This document shows, in pieces, positions 39,801 to 48,146 of a stretch of DNA of 56,184 bases (within the stretch, counting starts at the first letter, position 1; every line of letters starts with the position of its first letter). A program made the position numbers and the translations under genes. Below the pieces are notes generated by a model. The model ran no database searches, was not told where the DNA came from, and saw only the letters and a list, made by a program, of their open reading frames with translations. This DNA comes from a virus, in IMG/VR virus record IMGVR_UViG_3300042566_000389, positions 1 through 56,184 of that record; one strand, given 5' to 3'.

Positions 39801-42800
39801 GCACCTGCGCCAGTGGAGAAGGTTGCTCCAGTACAGAAAGCTGCAGCTCCGGTTGAGACCTTGCCTGGAGATATGCCGCCTCTGCGTGAAGCTGACAACC
39901 AGGACACATCACCTCCTCGCAAGCCTGGCAAGTTTGAGAACGGCACAGCTATCGACGCTGGCACGTACTCACCGCCACTCAAGGCAGAAGCAACAGACCT
40001 TGGCACAGCCGCCAAGGAGACTGATGCTCAGCGTAAGGAACGCGTCAAGTCAAAAGCTGCAGCAGCTCGCAAGACATATTCAGACGGCGTTGCACGCGCA
40101 ATCATCAACCAGGATCTCGATTCCAAAGGTGATGGCGTTGTCACTCCAAAGGTTGAGTACGAGTTCCTGAAGGGCAAAGACGCTGAGGGCAACCCGATTG
40201 TGGTTGGCAAGGTGTTATCGGCCAACGGCAAGTACTACCGCTTCAACATCAAGCCTGACGGCAGCTTCAACTACGGCACCGCTGACAACGTTGGCGCTGT
40301 CATTGCCAAGCTCCCAGAGGGCGCTACGTTGCGTCGTGTCCGTGAAGGTGCTGACCCAGTTCAGACCAGCATGGATCTGTACGGCAACAAAGAGCAGGCC
40401 AACAAGTTCAAGGCTGAAGTCCAGCGCATCATGACTCAGGCATTCACGCCAAGTCGTGTCGCCCAGGATCTAGCCGAGCTGCGTCAATCGCTTCAGGACA
40501 AGTTCCAGACCCCGTTCTTCAAGAATGGCAAGGATCGTTCTGACGCTGAGTACATCTTCAAGATGTTTGCTGACGTTGGCGCTATCAGCTCTGACGACGT
40601 GGTGCAGAAGAACGAAGAGATTGATGCCATCAAGGCAGCGATTGAGAAGCTTCAGAACCAGGACGTGCGTGCGCGTGCCGGGATGGTGAAGGTCAACGCA
40701 GCCAAGATCGATGACGCTCTGGATAACCTGCGCCGCGACATGGCTGAAGCCGGAATGAGCCAGCAGCAGATCAATGAGATCGTCGGCCCAGCTCAGGACA
40801 GCTTAGCTGCGTTGCAAGATAACAACGATGCTCAGTCTGTACTGGAAGAGACCGGTAACGACCAGCCAACCCGTGACGAGAAAACGCAGAACCTGCCAGG
40901 TCGCCAATTCTCAGACGCACGTCAGGCTGCAGCTGCCGCTGTCGATGAGATCGTCAACTCCAACACCAGCCCGATCACGATCATTCGTCGTGAGCTGAAC
41001 AAGCCCGACCGCGAGTTCACGTTCAGTGACCTGCGCAAGGAAATGGCTGCGCGTGGCATGGACATCTCTGAGATCGACCGTGAGGTTGCTCAGTGGCCTG
41101 CTGCTCAATACAGCCTCGAGTACTGGGTGAACAAGAAAGCAGGCGTGATGAACCCATACGCCGCCCGTACAGCCTGGTTCAACTCGTACAAAAACATCAT
41201 GGCCATCTACAAGGGTGAGCCAGCGATGCAAGCGCAATATGAAAAAGAACTATCGGATGTCGAGCGTCGATTCATTCGCTCTATGGAGGCGCAGCGTGAA
41301 GCTGTCCGTAACCGTCGAGACGAGGTGGTCGATGAGTTTGGCGTAGGCAAGCAGACACCTGAAGAGGCATTCCCGCACGCGCTGTTCAACAAGTACAGCC
41401 TGAACGACATGCGCAACCTGGAGGAAGCAAACATTCCCGAGGATGACGCTGCCGTGCTGCGATCACTGGTTGGTGGCAACACCACATTCCTGCCCCGTTT
41501 GTGGCTGGATGACGTGGCGTATGCGATGGATGCCCGTAAAGACCTGCGTGATCAGATCCTGGCTGGCATGAGCGATCGTGAAGCTCAGGCTGTCACACGC
41601 TACTTACAGATGTCCGCGGCTGCTCTGGCTAACAACGAGCGCATCAGCGCACTGCGTAGCTACAGCACGATGCTGGACAACATCGAAGGTCTCGACCGTG
41701 AGGCTTACGAGGCGTTCAAACAGCAGATTATCTACGCTGATCTGAAGGCTATCCCCGCTGTTCTGCAACGAGCACAAGAGATTGCCGACATCACATCTCA
41801 AGCTAAGGACAAGAAGCAGCTGGGTGAAATGCTCAGCGCCTTCCTCGACAAGGTGTATCACGAAGATGAGATGCAGTCGCGCACCTTGGATGAAACCAAG
41901 GACGAGTTCGACAAGATCGCTGGACGTGGCACACCTGAAGTAACCGACGCGGATGTGGACGGCTACCTCGAAGAGATGAATCGTCTTGGCGCACAGGAAG
42001 GGCAGCTGGATCGCACCTCTGCTCGCAACAACCTGATGTACCAGAAGATCGCCCAAGCCATCGTTGATGAGCAGCAGGGCAACATCCAGGTCAACGAGAA
42101 CGAAACACCTGCATCCACGAATGACCAGCCTGAGAACCAAGTTGGTCTGAGTGGTGACATCCAGTACAAGCGTGGTCGCTTCTCAAGTGGCCCAGCTGCA
42201 GCAACCGTGCAGGCTCACATTGCTGAGATCACCCAGAACTGGAAGAACAAGCCAAACGTCCAGGTCTTCTACAACGTAGAGCAGATCGCTGATCCTGAGC
42301 TGCGTGCACGCCTGACCGAACGAGCTGAAGCTGGCGCGTTCAAGGGTGCGATCGATCCGAACACTGGCGCTGTTTACATCTTCAGCCAGCACGTTGAGGA
42401 CGTGGCCGACGCTGAGTTCGTGATGTTCCACGAGCTGTACGGTCACTGGGGCTTGCGTCGATTCTTGGGCGACAAGCTGAACGCATTCCTTGAGAACCAG
42501 TACCGCCTGAACAAGCAGATCAAAGCCGAAGCCGATCGCCAATTCAATGATGCGATTGAAGACGGTAGCCCCATGTCACGCCTGGAGTCGGTGGAAGAAG
42601 CCATCTCCGACATGGCAACCAAAGGCGAAGGCAGTCTCTTCCGCCAGTTGATTGGTCAGCTGGTGTCTTGGCTGCGCAAGCACAACATGAACACGGTTGC
42701 TAACTGGATGGACTCCAGCGGAACAGCCGAGCTGGCGCATGTCCTGGCTGCAGCACGTAGAGTGGCACGCACTGGTGAAGGCGTTTCGCCTATGAACGGT

Positions 42801-45800
42801 GCTCCACAGAAGGTGTTGTACGCACGCAACAATAAGCCGGTTGAACTGTTCTCTACCCGTGACGACAAGCTCACTGGCTACGCCCGTATGAACCCGGTCA
42901 ACCAGTACTGGACGGTGTTCACGATTAAAGATCCTGCCACCGGAGACTTTGGCGCTATCACTGTCGAAGACCTGGGTGAGGCAACTGCAGTCCTGAAGAA
43001 GGTCGGCACGATCTCCAAGTCGAAAGACCGCGACACGCGCCAGCAGATTGACCCGAACAACCTCGAGCAGATCCCTGACTACAACAACCTGAGTGGCTGG
43101 AAGAAGTTCACCCGCAACGCTCAGATCCATTTACAGAACGTCTATCTGCCGATCTTTGAGGTGGCTCGATTCCTGGATAGCAAGGGCGTGAAGAACAGCG
43201 TGATCCAGGACTTGATCATGTACGAGTCACGTCTTGGCTACTTCGTCAATGACTTCGAGAAGCGCATCGCCAATCCAGTTCAGCGTTTATTGGCTGACGC
43301 TGGTAAGAAAGGCGCGACCGTCGAGGACATCGATGAGTACCTGATGGCACGTCACGCAGAAGAGCGTAACGACGCAATCAACACGATCAATCCAGACAAC
43401 CGCCAGGGCTCTGGCATGTCCACCAAGGAAGCGGGTGAGGCACTCAAGCGATTGGAAGCCTCTGCCTTCTCGACTGAGCTGAAAGAGATTGGCAAGTTGA
43501 TGGATCAGTTGAGCCGAGACAAGCTCAACGCGCTGCTGAATTCTGGCTTGATCAACAAGTACCAGTACGCCGCGCTGTCCAAGTACGAGCACTACGTCAA
43601 CCTGTCAGGAAACAAGGCTCTTGGCCTGGATGCGTATGACAGCAAATCTCTGGGTGGCAAGGCGTTCAACCTGAAGGGCGCTGATGTAATCCGCTCAACA
43701 GGTCGCGGCACCAAGGCGGTTGATGTTCTGCAGAACACGATGAACTCGTACCTGTCAGCCATCATCCGTGCGCAGAAGAATCGTCCTGTTACCGCCATCC
43801 TGAAGATGATGGAGCAGAACCCAGATCCGACATACGTCACGATCGAGCCAATCAAAGAGAAGAAGACGGTCAACGTTGAGCGCCTGAACTTTGATAAGCA
43901 GATCCTGCGTGTGATCGGTGATGCGCCAACAGAATTCTCCGGTCGTGAGTACCTTAAGGAATTGAAGTCACGCGTTGAAAGCGGTGAGATTGATACTGAC
44001 GATGCCTTGTCTGAACTGGCCAGCCGAATCAACGAAGCCGAACAGCGTCGAGATGGCATCACGCCGGCAGACGCAACCAAGGCTATCCGCCAGTTGAGCG
44101 AAGCCGTTGTCACATCCGCACGACTGTCGCCTGATGGCTACGTGTCAATGGTGGAAGACAACAGCCTGATGCTCGATCCGTCCGTCCTGGTTGCCAAGGT
44201 GGATGGTCGCCCTGTCGTTATGCGCTTTACTGAGCGTGGCGGTGAGTTCATCCAGTCGATCACCGGCATGAACATCCAGCAGGGCGGTGCGTTCACCGAG
44301 GCAATGGGCAAGTGGAACAGATTGTTCAGCCAGCTCGTTACCTCCTGGAACCCAGCCTGGTTGCCGATCAACTTCATCCGAGACATTCAGACTGCATTTG
44401 CCAACGCCTCATCCGATCCTCGTGTCGGTGTGAAGCTGGCCAATGAGATGCGTAAAGAGTGGATGCCTGCGCTCAAAGCTGCATGGCGCTACACCCGTAT
44501 CGAACAGGCTGAGATGAAGGGCGAGGAAAGCAAGGCCATGCTCTCTGATGAGTGGCGTGACCTGATCCAGGACTTCTACAAAGATGGTGGCGGCACGTTC
44601 TTCCTTGACCGTAAGGGCTTGGAGCAAACGCTTGACAAGATCAACCGCCATATCAACGGGCCTCACGGTGTTCGCGAGAACATTGAAAGCAAGCTAGAAG
44701 TCATTGGCGACTTCATGGATTTGCTGGCTACACCTTCTGAATTGGCACCTCGCCTAGCTGCATACAAGGTGCTCTTGAAGAACGGCTGGTCACGCGAAGA
44801 CGCTGCGCAGTACGCCAAAGAACTCACCGTCAACTTCAACATGAAGGGTGAGGGCAAGTCGTTCCGCTCGATGTACGTGTTCGCTAACCCAGCCATTCAG
44901 GGTACGTTCCGTCTGTTCCAGGATTACAGCCGCGGCGATAATGGCATTCAGCGCTTTATGCCTAGCAACCGATTCGCTGCTGTGGCTGGCACATGGATGA
45001 TGCTTGGCATGCTCGCCAACTACATCGCTCGCGCAATTGGCGGTGATGATGATGAGCGCCCAGGTGTTGACCAGCTCGACACGATCCCTGGCTTCAAGCG
45101 TTCCACCTCGCTGATCTTCATGCCGAATATGGTTGGCGGATCTATCCCTGTGGCTTACGGATGGAACCTGTTCTCCACGGCTGGCACCTACATGTTTGAT
45201 GTGATGACTGGGCGCACCAAGCCTGAAGTCGCAGCAACCAAGGTACTGGCTACGGCGTTCGATTCCCTGTCACCGCTTGGCTCTGGCGCTGAATCGAAGA
45301 CGTTGACTGGCATGGGACTGAAGACGTTCCTGCCTTCACCTCTGGTGCCTCTGGCTGAACTTGGCTTGAACGAGAACCGCTTTGGCGCTCCGATCTACAA
45401 AGAGTCGAATGCGTTCTCTGACATCAAAGAGGGCAACGCGTACATGCACTTTAACAGCGTGAACCCGCTGTCCAAGGCAGCGATGCAAGCCCTGGCACAG
45501 GCAACTAGCGACGGCAACGCACGCTACAAGCCAGGTCTGATTGACGTGAACCCTGCTGCTGTTGATTACCTGATCTCGTCGTACCTGCCAGGCTTGTTCA
45601 ACGAGGCGTACAGGTCTGCCGGATGGGCTGCTAACAAGATGGCTGGTCGTGACGTGAAGGATCTGCCAGTGCCAGTCGTTGATCGCTTCAAGGCGAAGAC
45701 ACCTGAAGGCTTTGATAACGGCGCAGTGAAGCGTGTGAGCGCAGCTGTTGACACTGTGTTCAGTGAGTTCAGTTCACGGGCAACATCGCCTGAGCGCCGC

Positions 45801-46085
45801 CAGCAAATTGTGAACGAGCACCCAAGTCTTGGAGCTGCAAAGGCTGTCGTCAGCGGGGTCAATCAAGACCTACGCAAGATCAGCAGCCAGCTTAAAGCGG
45901 CGGAAGAAGATCCGAGAATCTCTGATGCAGACAAGGTGCGGTTCCGCAACCAGATGGAAGAGCAGAAGAAATATCATGCTCGCCGTCTGGTGCAGGCCGC
46001 GGTTGCTTCAGGGTTTAAAGATGAGGTGATCGATAACAAATCCGACACCTTCATTGGCAAAGTCGGTGAACGACTCAGGAAGTGA
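36888..46085 (+). CDS. Giant polyvalent virion protein with two zincin-like domains and LPD38-like end
   Basis: A 3065-residue protein, about a sixth of the genome. It occupies the place of T7 gp16, the large ejected protein. No lytic transglycosylase motif is seen. A first zinc-peptidase motif HEVYH is at 786-790, with a downstream E836 in EETVAD as the likely third ligand. A second, HELYGH at 1848-1853 with E1903/E1904 in VEEAISD, has an extra residue between the His, a variant seen in other phage polyvalent proteins. The C-terminal region about 2415-2900 (TSWNPAWLPINFIRDIQTAF; YVFANPAIQGTFRLF) matches the LPD38-type domain of such proteins, with a hydrophobic stretch GTWMMLGMLANYIARAIGG near 2700. 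It is probably packed in the head and ejected, acting on host targets. Confidence 0.75.
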   Translation: MAELYKSADEASREVRSTGQTGQLGTEDQARMEPSRTAITPPDAAVPATPAAPPERYVSPILSAYEKAPLGAPVANQTAEEPYESTILKNYRASYEYDRAEAAKNAPAPVAGNKDGNFGTDLVALTALGVDNLAANARELIGRVPGIGKSIVNGLDAIDRWTTGKGSDQLIRESTQKSKEALTPEMTSAQNKQWWDSEAGSFGSAWTDPRSYISGIVQSLPEQAISMGPALRLAKGVYSAKIAAGASKEIAAAAAARAATIAGGISEGALAGAGSAREVRDQVMALDPKILEQSQAFQTLIGQGMDPVEAKSALAEDLATQAFITSGVITGAFGGFGDRVLAKAITTGLGKNMITRGFKGAIGEGVLEEFPQEYGSKVAQNLALQQADSRVGAFDDALNSGLGGLATGGIQGGAMTAIGGKNAGEPKTQEVTDTDGNVTVKYNTEVNQNNQDQARQFKMTDDEFNSRIQNPAYMAAEYLMSDDGTRALLRQANPDMDFNSMIKDQELVNQGLEMRTNDPAWNSFFTRLEETGQGKPGTSSPADISDPNKDAPFDPSDTADNPAPRFTPSRANMDIAGDLASQGIDEAEGVFTRNKPGADQSNQQLTSGPEQTESATNPEMDVLREGYSREVRNIEAMTDPARQRYTADQAITSMIRSGFTFDEANQMFGQFITPIEATDVADTGATEQQAPVETVSERLQTFNKVRKNLVKQDNGKWKVDSTEADYAPANLSPDIYKIASMFGVKVVGFKYTGKDPKMARRAGLSTPDGIALNASVRDQFLTVFGHEVYHNLSKRDKALAKELEARVLEYISEEGREAMRTKLANIGYDASKMDEETVADVMGIMFQDAQFWEKLSQEKPSLVQRVMRVIDDLIRRFGQLNNRSELVALHIQEMETVRDMMADFVTQALDKQQAQTTAIDESIEIGDDPVGQFKAIAATGNKSAAAKFFKEAKLFPVMGNFNVAYDEANKPAPAPVEKVAPVQKAAAPVETLPGDMPPLREADNQDTSPPRKPGKFENGTAIDAGTYSPPLKAEATDLGTAAKETDAQRKERVKSKAAAARKTYSDGVARAIINQDLDSKGDGVVTPKVEYEFLKGKDAEGNPIVVGKVLSANGKYYRFNIKPDGSFNYGTADNVGAVIAKLPEGATLRRVREGADPVQTSMDLYGNKEQANKFKAEVQRIMTQAFTPSRVAQDLAELRQSLQDKFQTPFFKNGKDRSDAEYIFKMFADVGAISSDDVVQKNEEIDAIKAAIEKLQNQDVRARAGMVKVNAAKIDDALDNLRRDMAEAGMSQQQINEIVGPAQDSLAALQDNNDAQSVLEETGNDQPTRDEKTQNLPGRQFSDARQAAAAAVDEIVNSNTSPITIIRRELNKPDREFTFSDLRKEMAARGMDISEIDREVAQWPAAQYSLEYWVNKKAGVMNPYAARTAWFNSYKNIMAIYKGEPAMQAQYEKELSDVERRFIRSMEAQREAVRNRRDEVVDEFGVGKQTPEEAFPHALFNKYSLNDMRNLEEANIPEDDAAVLRSLVGGNTTFLPRLWLDDVAYAMDARKDLRDQILAGMSDREAQAVTRYLQMSAAALANNERISALRSYSTMLDNIEGLDREAYEAFKQQIIYADLKAIPAVLQRAQEIADITSQAKDKKQLGEMLSAFLDKVYHEDEMQSRTLDETKDEFDKIAGRGTPEVTDADVDGYLEEMNRLGAQEGQLDRTSARNNLMYQKIAQAIVDEQQGNIQVNENETPASTNDQPENQVGLSGDIQYKRGRFSSGPAAATVQAHIAEITQNWKNKPNVQVFYNVEQIADPELRARLTERAEAGAFKGAIDPNTGAVYIFSQHVEDVADAEFVMFHELYGHWGLRRFLGDKLNAFLENQYRLNKQIKAEADRQFNDAIEDGSPMSRLESVEEAISDMATKGEGSLFRQLIGQLVSWLRKHNMNTVANWMDSSGTAELAHVLAAARRVARTGEGVSPMNGAPQKVLYARNNKPVELFSTRDDKLTGYARMNPVNQYWTVFTIKDPATGDFGAITVEDLGEATAVLKKVGTISKSKDRDTRQQIDPNNLEQIPDYNNLSGWKKFTRNAQIHLQNVYLPIFEVARFLDSKGVKNSVIQDLIMYESRLGYFVNDFEKRIANPVQRLLADAGKKGATVEDIDEYLMARHAEERNDAINTINPDNRQGSGMSTKEAGEALKRLEASAFSTELKEIGKLMDQLSRDKLNALLNSGLINKYQYAALSKYEHYVNLSGNKALGLDAYDSKSLGGKAFNLKGADVIRSTGRGTKAVDVLQNTMNSYLSAIIRAQKNRPVTAILKMMEQNPDPTYVTIEPIKEKKTVNVERLNFDKQILRVIGDAPTEFSGREYLKELKSRVESGEIDTDDALSELASRINEAEQRRDGITPADATKAIRQLSEAVVTSARLSPDGYVSMVEDNSLMLDPSVLVAKVDGRPVVMRFTERGGEFIQSITGMNIQQGGAFTEAMGKWNRLFSQLVTSWNPAWLPINFIRDIQTAFANASSDPRVGVKLANEMRKEWMPALKAAWRYTRIEQAEMKGEESKAMLSDEWRDLIQDFYKDGGGTFFLDRKGLEQTLDKINRHINGPHGVRENIESKLEVIGDFMDLLATPSELAPRLAAYKVLLKNGWSREDAAQYAKELTVNFNMKGEGKSFRSMYVFANPAIQGTFRLFQDYSRGDNGIQRFMPSNRFAAVAGTWMMLGMLANYIARAIGGDDDERPGVDQLDTIPGFKRSTSLIFMPNMVGGSIPVAYGWNLFSTAGTYMFDVMTGRTKPEVAATKVLATAFDSLSPLGSGAESKTLTGMGLKTFLPSPLVPLAELGLNENRFGAPIYKESNAFSDIKEGNAYMHFNSVNPLSKAAMQALAQATSDGNARYKPGLIDVNPAAVDYLISSYLPGLFNEAYRSAGWAANKMAGRDVKDLPVPVVDRFKAKTPEGFDNGAVKRVSAAVDTVFSEFSSRATSPERRQQIVNEHPSLGAAKAVVSGVNQDLRKISSQLKAAEEDPRISDADKVRFRNQMEEQKKYHARRLVQAAVASGFKDEVIDNKSDTFIGKVGERLRK

Positions 46086-46404
46086 TTTGCTGTAGTCGAT
46101 CGACTAACTCGATAAGGGGTTTCGCTGGGACACGTGCAATACCCAGTGAAACTCCTTGCTCTTCTGCCTCATTGGCTTGGCGGATCAGCTCTTCTGCCTT
46201 GATCTTCACAAGCAGTTCCTTGATTGCCTCCAGGTGCAGACGTGGCTTGGTCATCTCACGTTCAATCTTGGTGTAGTACGCCACCATCCCTGCCATCGAG
46301 ACGTACTCACGGCGCAGGGTTTCCAAATCCATCCCCGCTACCTGATCCAACGCTTGCTGCTCAGCTTGTGCCGCGTATTCACGCGCATTGTCGTAGACGT
46401 TCAT
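46075..46404 (-). CDS. Hypothetical helical protein, end of the leftward lysogeny operon
   Basis: This 109-residue protein is nearly all helical (YDNAREYAAQAEQQALDQVAG, LLVKIKAEELIRQANEAEEQ). The ATG at 46404 is preferred since AGAGGAG lies before it. Its last codons overlap the end of the giant gene on the other strand by eleven bases, so the two operons converge with no spacer. Not recognised. Confidence 0.6.
   Translation of the reverse strand: MNVYDNAREYAAQAEQQALDQVAGMDLETLRREYVSMAGMVAYYTKIEREMTKPRLHLEAIKELLVKIKAEELIRQANEAEEQGVSLGIARVPAKPLIELVDRLQQITS
46093..46106. promoter_or_regulatory. 14-bp perfect palindrome at the convergent gene ends
   Basis: TAGTCGATCGACTA is a perfect palindrome just beyond the stop of the giant gene and inside the facing gene. 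It could form a 5-bp hairpin in either transcript and help block read-through between converging operons. No T-run follows on either strand. Confidence 0.35.
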
Positions 46405-46415
46405 AACAGCTCCTC

Positions 46416-46559
46416 TCATGATGCCAATTTGTACAGACCGATGTTAGCGAACGCGTATCCGATATAAGCCATACACATCCCCGCATTGCCCTTCAACCCT
46501 TGCTCGATCGCCACGTATGCGTAGATCGCGCCTGTCACTGCTATCAACCACCCGCTCAT
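46416..46559 (-). CDS. 47-residue membrane protein
   Basis: A short gene with an ATGA overlap at its start (46556-46559). The product (MSGWLIAVTGAIYAYVAIEQ...) has two hydrophobic stretches separated by GLKGNAGM and ends GLYKLAS, so it may be a hairpin membrane protein. Similar small proteins recur in phage accessory operons. Role unknown. Confidence 0.6.
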   Translation of the reverse strand: MSGWLIAVTGAIYAYVAIEQGLKGNAGMCMAYIGYAFANIGLYKLAS

Positions 46560-46819
46560 GTGTTTTCCCCTGTTGCTTTGGCGAGTGCGGCTCTGGCTTG
46601 CGTCAATAACTTTAACGATCTACCCGCAAACCCGATAATCGTTTGACTTTCTTTGGCGGCAACATCAAACGCTTTCAACACCTCCACCAACTCCTGATTC
46701 ACCTCATGCAAGCGGCGTAGTTCGTCTGCGGCGGCTTCACGCCATCGGTGCGTCCCTGCGATCCATTCACCGTTATCTGCTTCTTCAGCCAAACGTAATG
46801 CTTCTGGTTGTGTGTTCAT
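46556..46819 (-). CDS. Hypothetical helical protein
   Basis: Eighty-seven residues; begins with PEALRLAEEADNGEWIAGTH, a pattern very common in small phage proteins (A-D-x-L-E-type leader followed by AAAELRRLH), then a helical segment. The AADELRRLHEVNQEL part is a likely coiled coil. Role unknown. Confidence 0.6.
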   Translation of the reverse strand: MNTQPEALRLAEEADNGEWIAGTHRWREAAADELRRLHEVNQELVEVLKAFDVAAKESQTIIGFAGRSLKLLTQARAALAKATGENT

Positions 46820-47055
46820 TTTGTTTTCCCCAAGAACAGCGGCTCAGCATCCTCAACCGGGAACGGCTCCGACTTATCCATATAGTAATAACGGTTGCCT
46901 CTCCTGATACGCCAGGCCACAGGCTTATCCGGTTCATCAACAGGAAAGAACTCCTCATCCTGTTTGTATAGAAGCCAGAACACGAAGTTAATTGCGCAAT
47001 ACACAGCCGCCAGCACCAGGGCGATTAGCGCGATTGCATTCAGGAAGTTACTCAC
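46816..47055 (-). CDS. Membrane-anchored small protein with VAWR motif
   Basis: Seventy-nine residues: an N-terminal membrane helix (LNAIALIALVLAAVYCAINFV) and a soluble tail with KPVAWRIRRGNRYYY and AEPLFLG. The VAWR...PL pattern is a widespread small phage domain of unknown function, here tethered to the membrane. Coupled to its neighbours. Confidence 0.6.
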   Translation of the reverse strand: MSNFLNAIALIALVLAAVYCAINFVFWLLYKQDEEFFPVDEPDKPVAWRIRRGNRYYYMDKSEPFPVEDAEPLFLGKTK

Positions 47056-47272
47056 CCGTCACCTCCCGTGCCTCGAGCATCTTGTCAGCCAGGATGTATG
47101 CGTTCCTGGTGAGCGTTGTGTCGTCGTAGTTCACCTGACCCAGTGCGTTGCCACACCCAGCCACGATGCCTTGCATGGCTGCAGCTGCAAAATAGTCACG
47201 TAGCTTCATGCCAGACAGCTGGCCGGTTGAGTCAAATTGTGTTCTTGGAAATGCGCGTTCGTTATTCATCAT
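47048..47272 (-). CDS. Hypothetical phage protein (GMKLRDYFAAAAMQG type)
   Basis: Seventy-four residues. It shows the widespread pattern GMKLRDYFAAAAMQGIVAG ending in a helix YILADKMLEARE. These proteins occur in phages of many proteobacteria with no tested function. It overlaps both neighbours by a few bases. Confidence 0.65.
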   Translation of the reverse strand: MMNNERAFPRTQFDSTGQLSGMKLRDYFAAAAMQGIVAGCGNALGQVNYDDTTLTRNAYILADKMLEAREVTGE

Positions 47273-47442
47273 TGGCCTCCTGGTGCCTTAACAAGTTTTC
47301 CTGCAATCAAACTGGGTGCCTGTTCAACCTTGGTCATGCGGTGATTCCACTTGCCAGGCTTGAGCGGCTTGAACTCAAACTGCTGTTTCGGCGTTGCGCC
47401 GCGTGGGTCAGCTTTCGTTACATCTGGATATGTCATTCTCAT
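47269..47442 (-). CDS. Short basic hypothetical protein
   Basis: Fifty-seven residues; the ATG at 47442 overlaps the stop of the previous gene as ATGA. Polar and basic, with Pro-rich stretches (FEFKPLKPGKWNHRM), no motif recognised. Confidence 0.5.
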   Translation of the reverse strand: MRMTYPDVTKADPRGATPKQQFEFKPLKPGKWNHRMTKVEQAPSLIAGKLVKAPGGQ

Positions 47443-47627
47443 GCTGCTCTCTCCATTCTTTCTTTTGCCCAACGCTCACGAGTTGCCTTGCTTGCGTAGA
47501 TCGATTCGTTCTTCCGGTTGACACAGGCGTTGCACACCCATCTCGTTGTTGTCTTGCGCTTGTACGTCTGACCGCCTTCGATTGAGCGCATGCCCTGACA
47601 GGCCGTGCAGTATTTCTTGTCTGTCAT
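47439..47627 (-). CDS. Small zinc-ribbon protein
   Basis: Sixty-two residues with two Cys pairs, CTAC at 7-10 and CNAC at 32-35, spaced as a zinc ribbon, followed by a basic helix (KATRERWAKERMERAA). It probably binds zinc and perhaps nucleic acid. Overlaps both neighbours in ATGA style. Confidence 0.65.
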   Translation of the reverse strand: MTDKKYCTACQGMRSIEGGQTYKRKTTTRWVCNACVNRKNESIYASKATRERWAKERMERAA

Positions 47628-47959
47628 GCGACCTCCTTGTCCAGACGCTTTGCCGCCAACAGATCCGAGTACTTGTCTGGGTAGCGCAGCTTCAGCTTGT
47701 CGATGTTCTGCTTGGCAACCTCAGCCATATCCACCCCAAGGGCTTCGCAAGCTAGCGCCACGTACCAGAGCAGGTCGCCTAGTTCTTCCAGCGCATTGCC
47801 GTGATCCAGCGTCTTGTTGTAGATGGCGCTCTTCTTGATGGCATCGGCAAACTCACCGGCCTCGCCCGTCACTCCAAGCGCCGCATGCAATAGGTCGAAG
47901 TTCTGATCAACTCGCTTTGCTGTTCTCAGCGCATCACGCTGGTATTCGTAAAAATTCAT
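47624..47959 (-). CDS. MazG-like nucleotide pyrophosphohydrolase
   Basis: This 111-residue protein should split nucleoside triphosphates to monophosphate and pyrophosphate. It has GEAGEFADAIKK near residue 32 and LEELGDLLWY near residue 58, the E-x2-E/E-x2-D metal-binding pairs of the MazG family. Phages often carry MazG, which can affect dNTP or alarmone pools. The ATG at 47959 fits the family start (NFYEYQRDALRT). It works beside a second such protein encoded at 50316-50750. Confidence 0.85.
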   Translation of the reverse strand: MNFYEYQRDALRTAKRVDQNFDLLHAALGVTGEAGEFADAIKKSAIYNKTLDHGNALEELGDLLWYVALACEALGVDMAEVAKQNIDKLKLRYPDKYSDLLAAKRLDKEVA

Positions 47960-48093
47960 GCTGTTTCCCTGTACCAAAATTGTTGCAAGATGAACTGCTA
48001 TTTACTGCTTCACAGTGCTCGTTAGGTTGCGCGTCCCCGATTCAAGTTGTTGAATCTACGAGCTTATGAACAGCACTATTAACGCTATCAGTC

Positions 48094-48140
48094 GATTCGT
48101 AATCAGTAGGTCGGACGTTCGAGTCGTCTCAGCAGCACCA
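48094..48140 (+). other. attP: 3' half of a tRNA-Thr (anticodon CGU)
   Basis: From about 48094 the plus strand reads as the end of a tRNA: anticodon loop TTCGTAA (48096-48102) with CGT at 48098-48100, stem 3' strand TCAGT, variable AGGTC, T arm GGACG-TTCGAGT-CGTCT (48113-48129), acceptor strand CAGCAGC (48130-48136), then ACCA (48137-48140). The bases left of the loop do not pair as an anticodon stem, so only the 3' part is tRNA. The integrase stop is seven bases away. This is how attP sites of tRNA-targeting phages look. An inverted repeat GATTCAA-GTTG-TTGAATC at 48039-48056 may bind the integrase. Confidence 0.85.
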
Positions 48141-48146
48141 ACCGAA

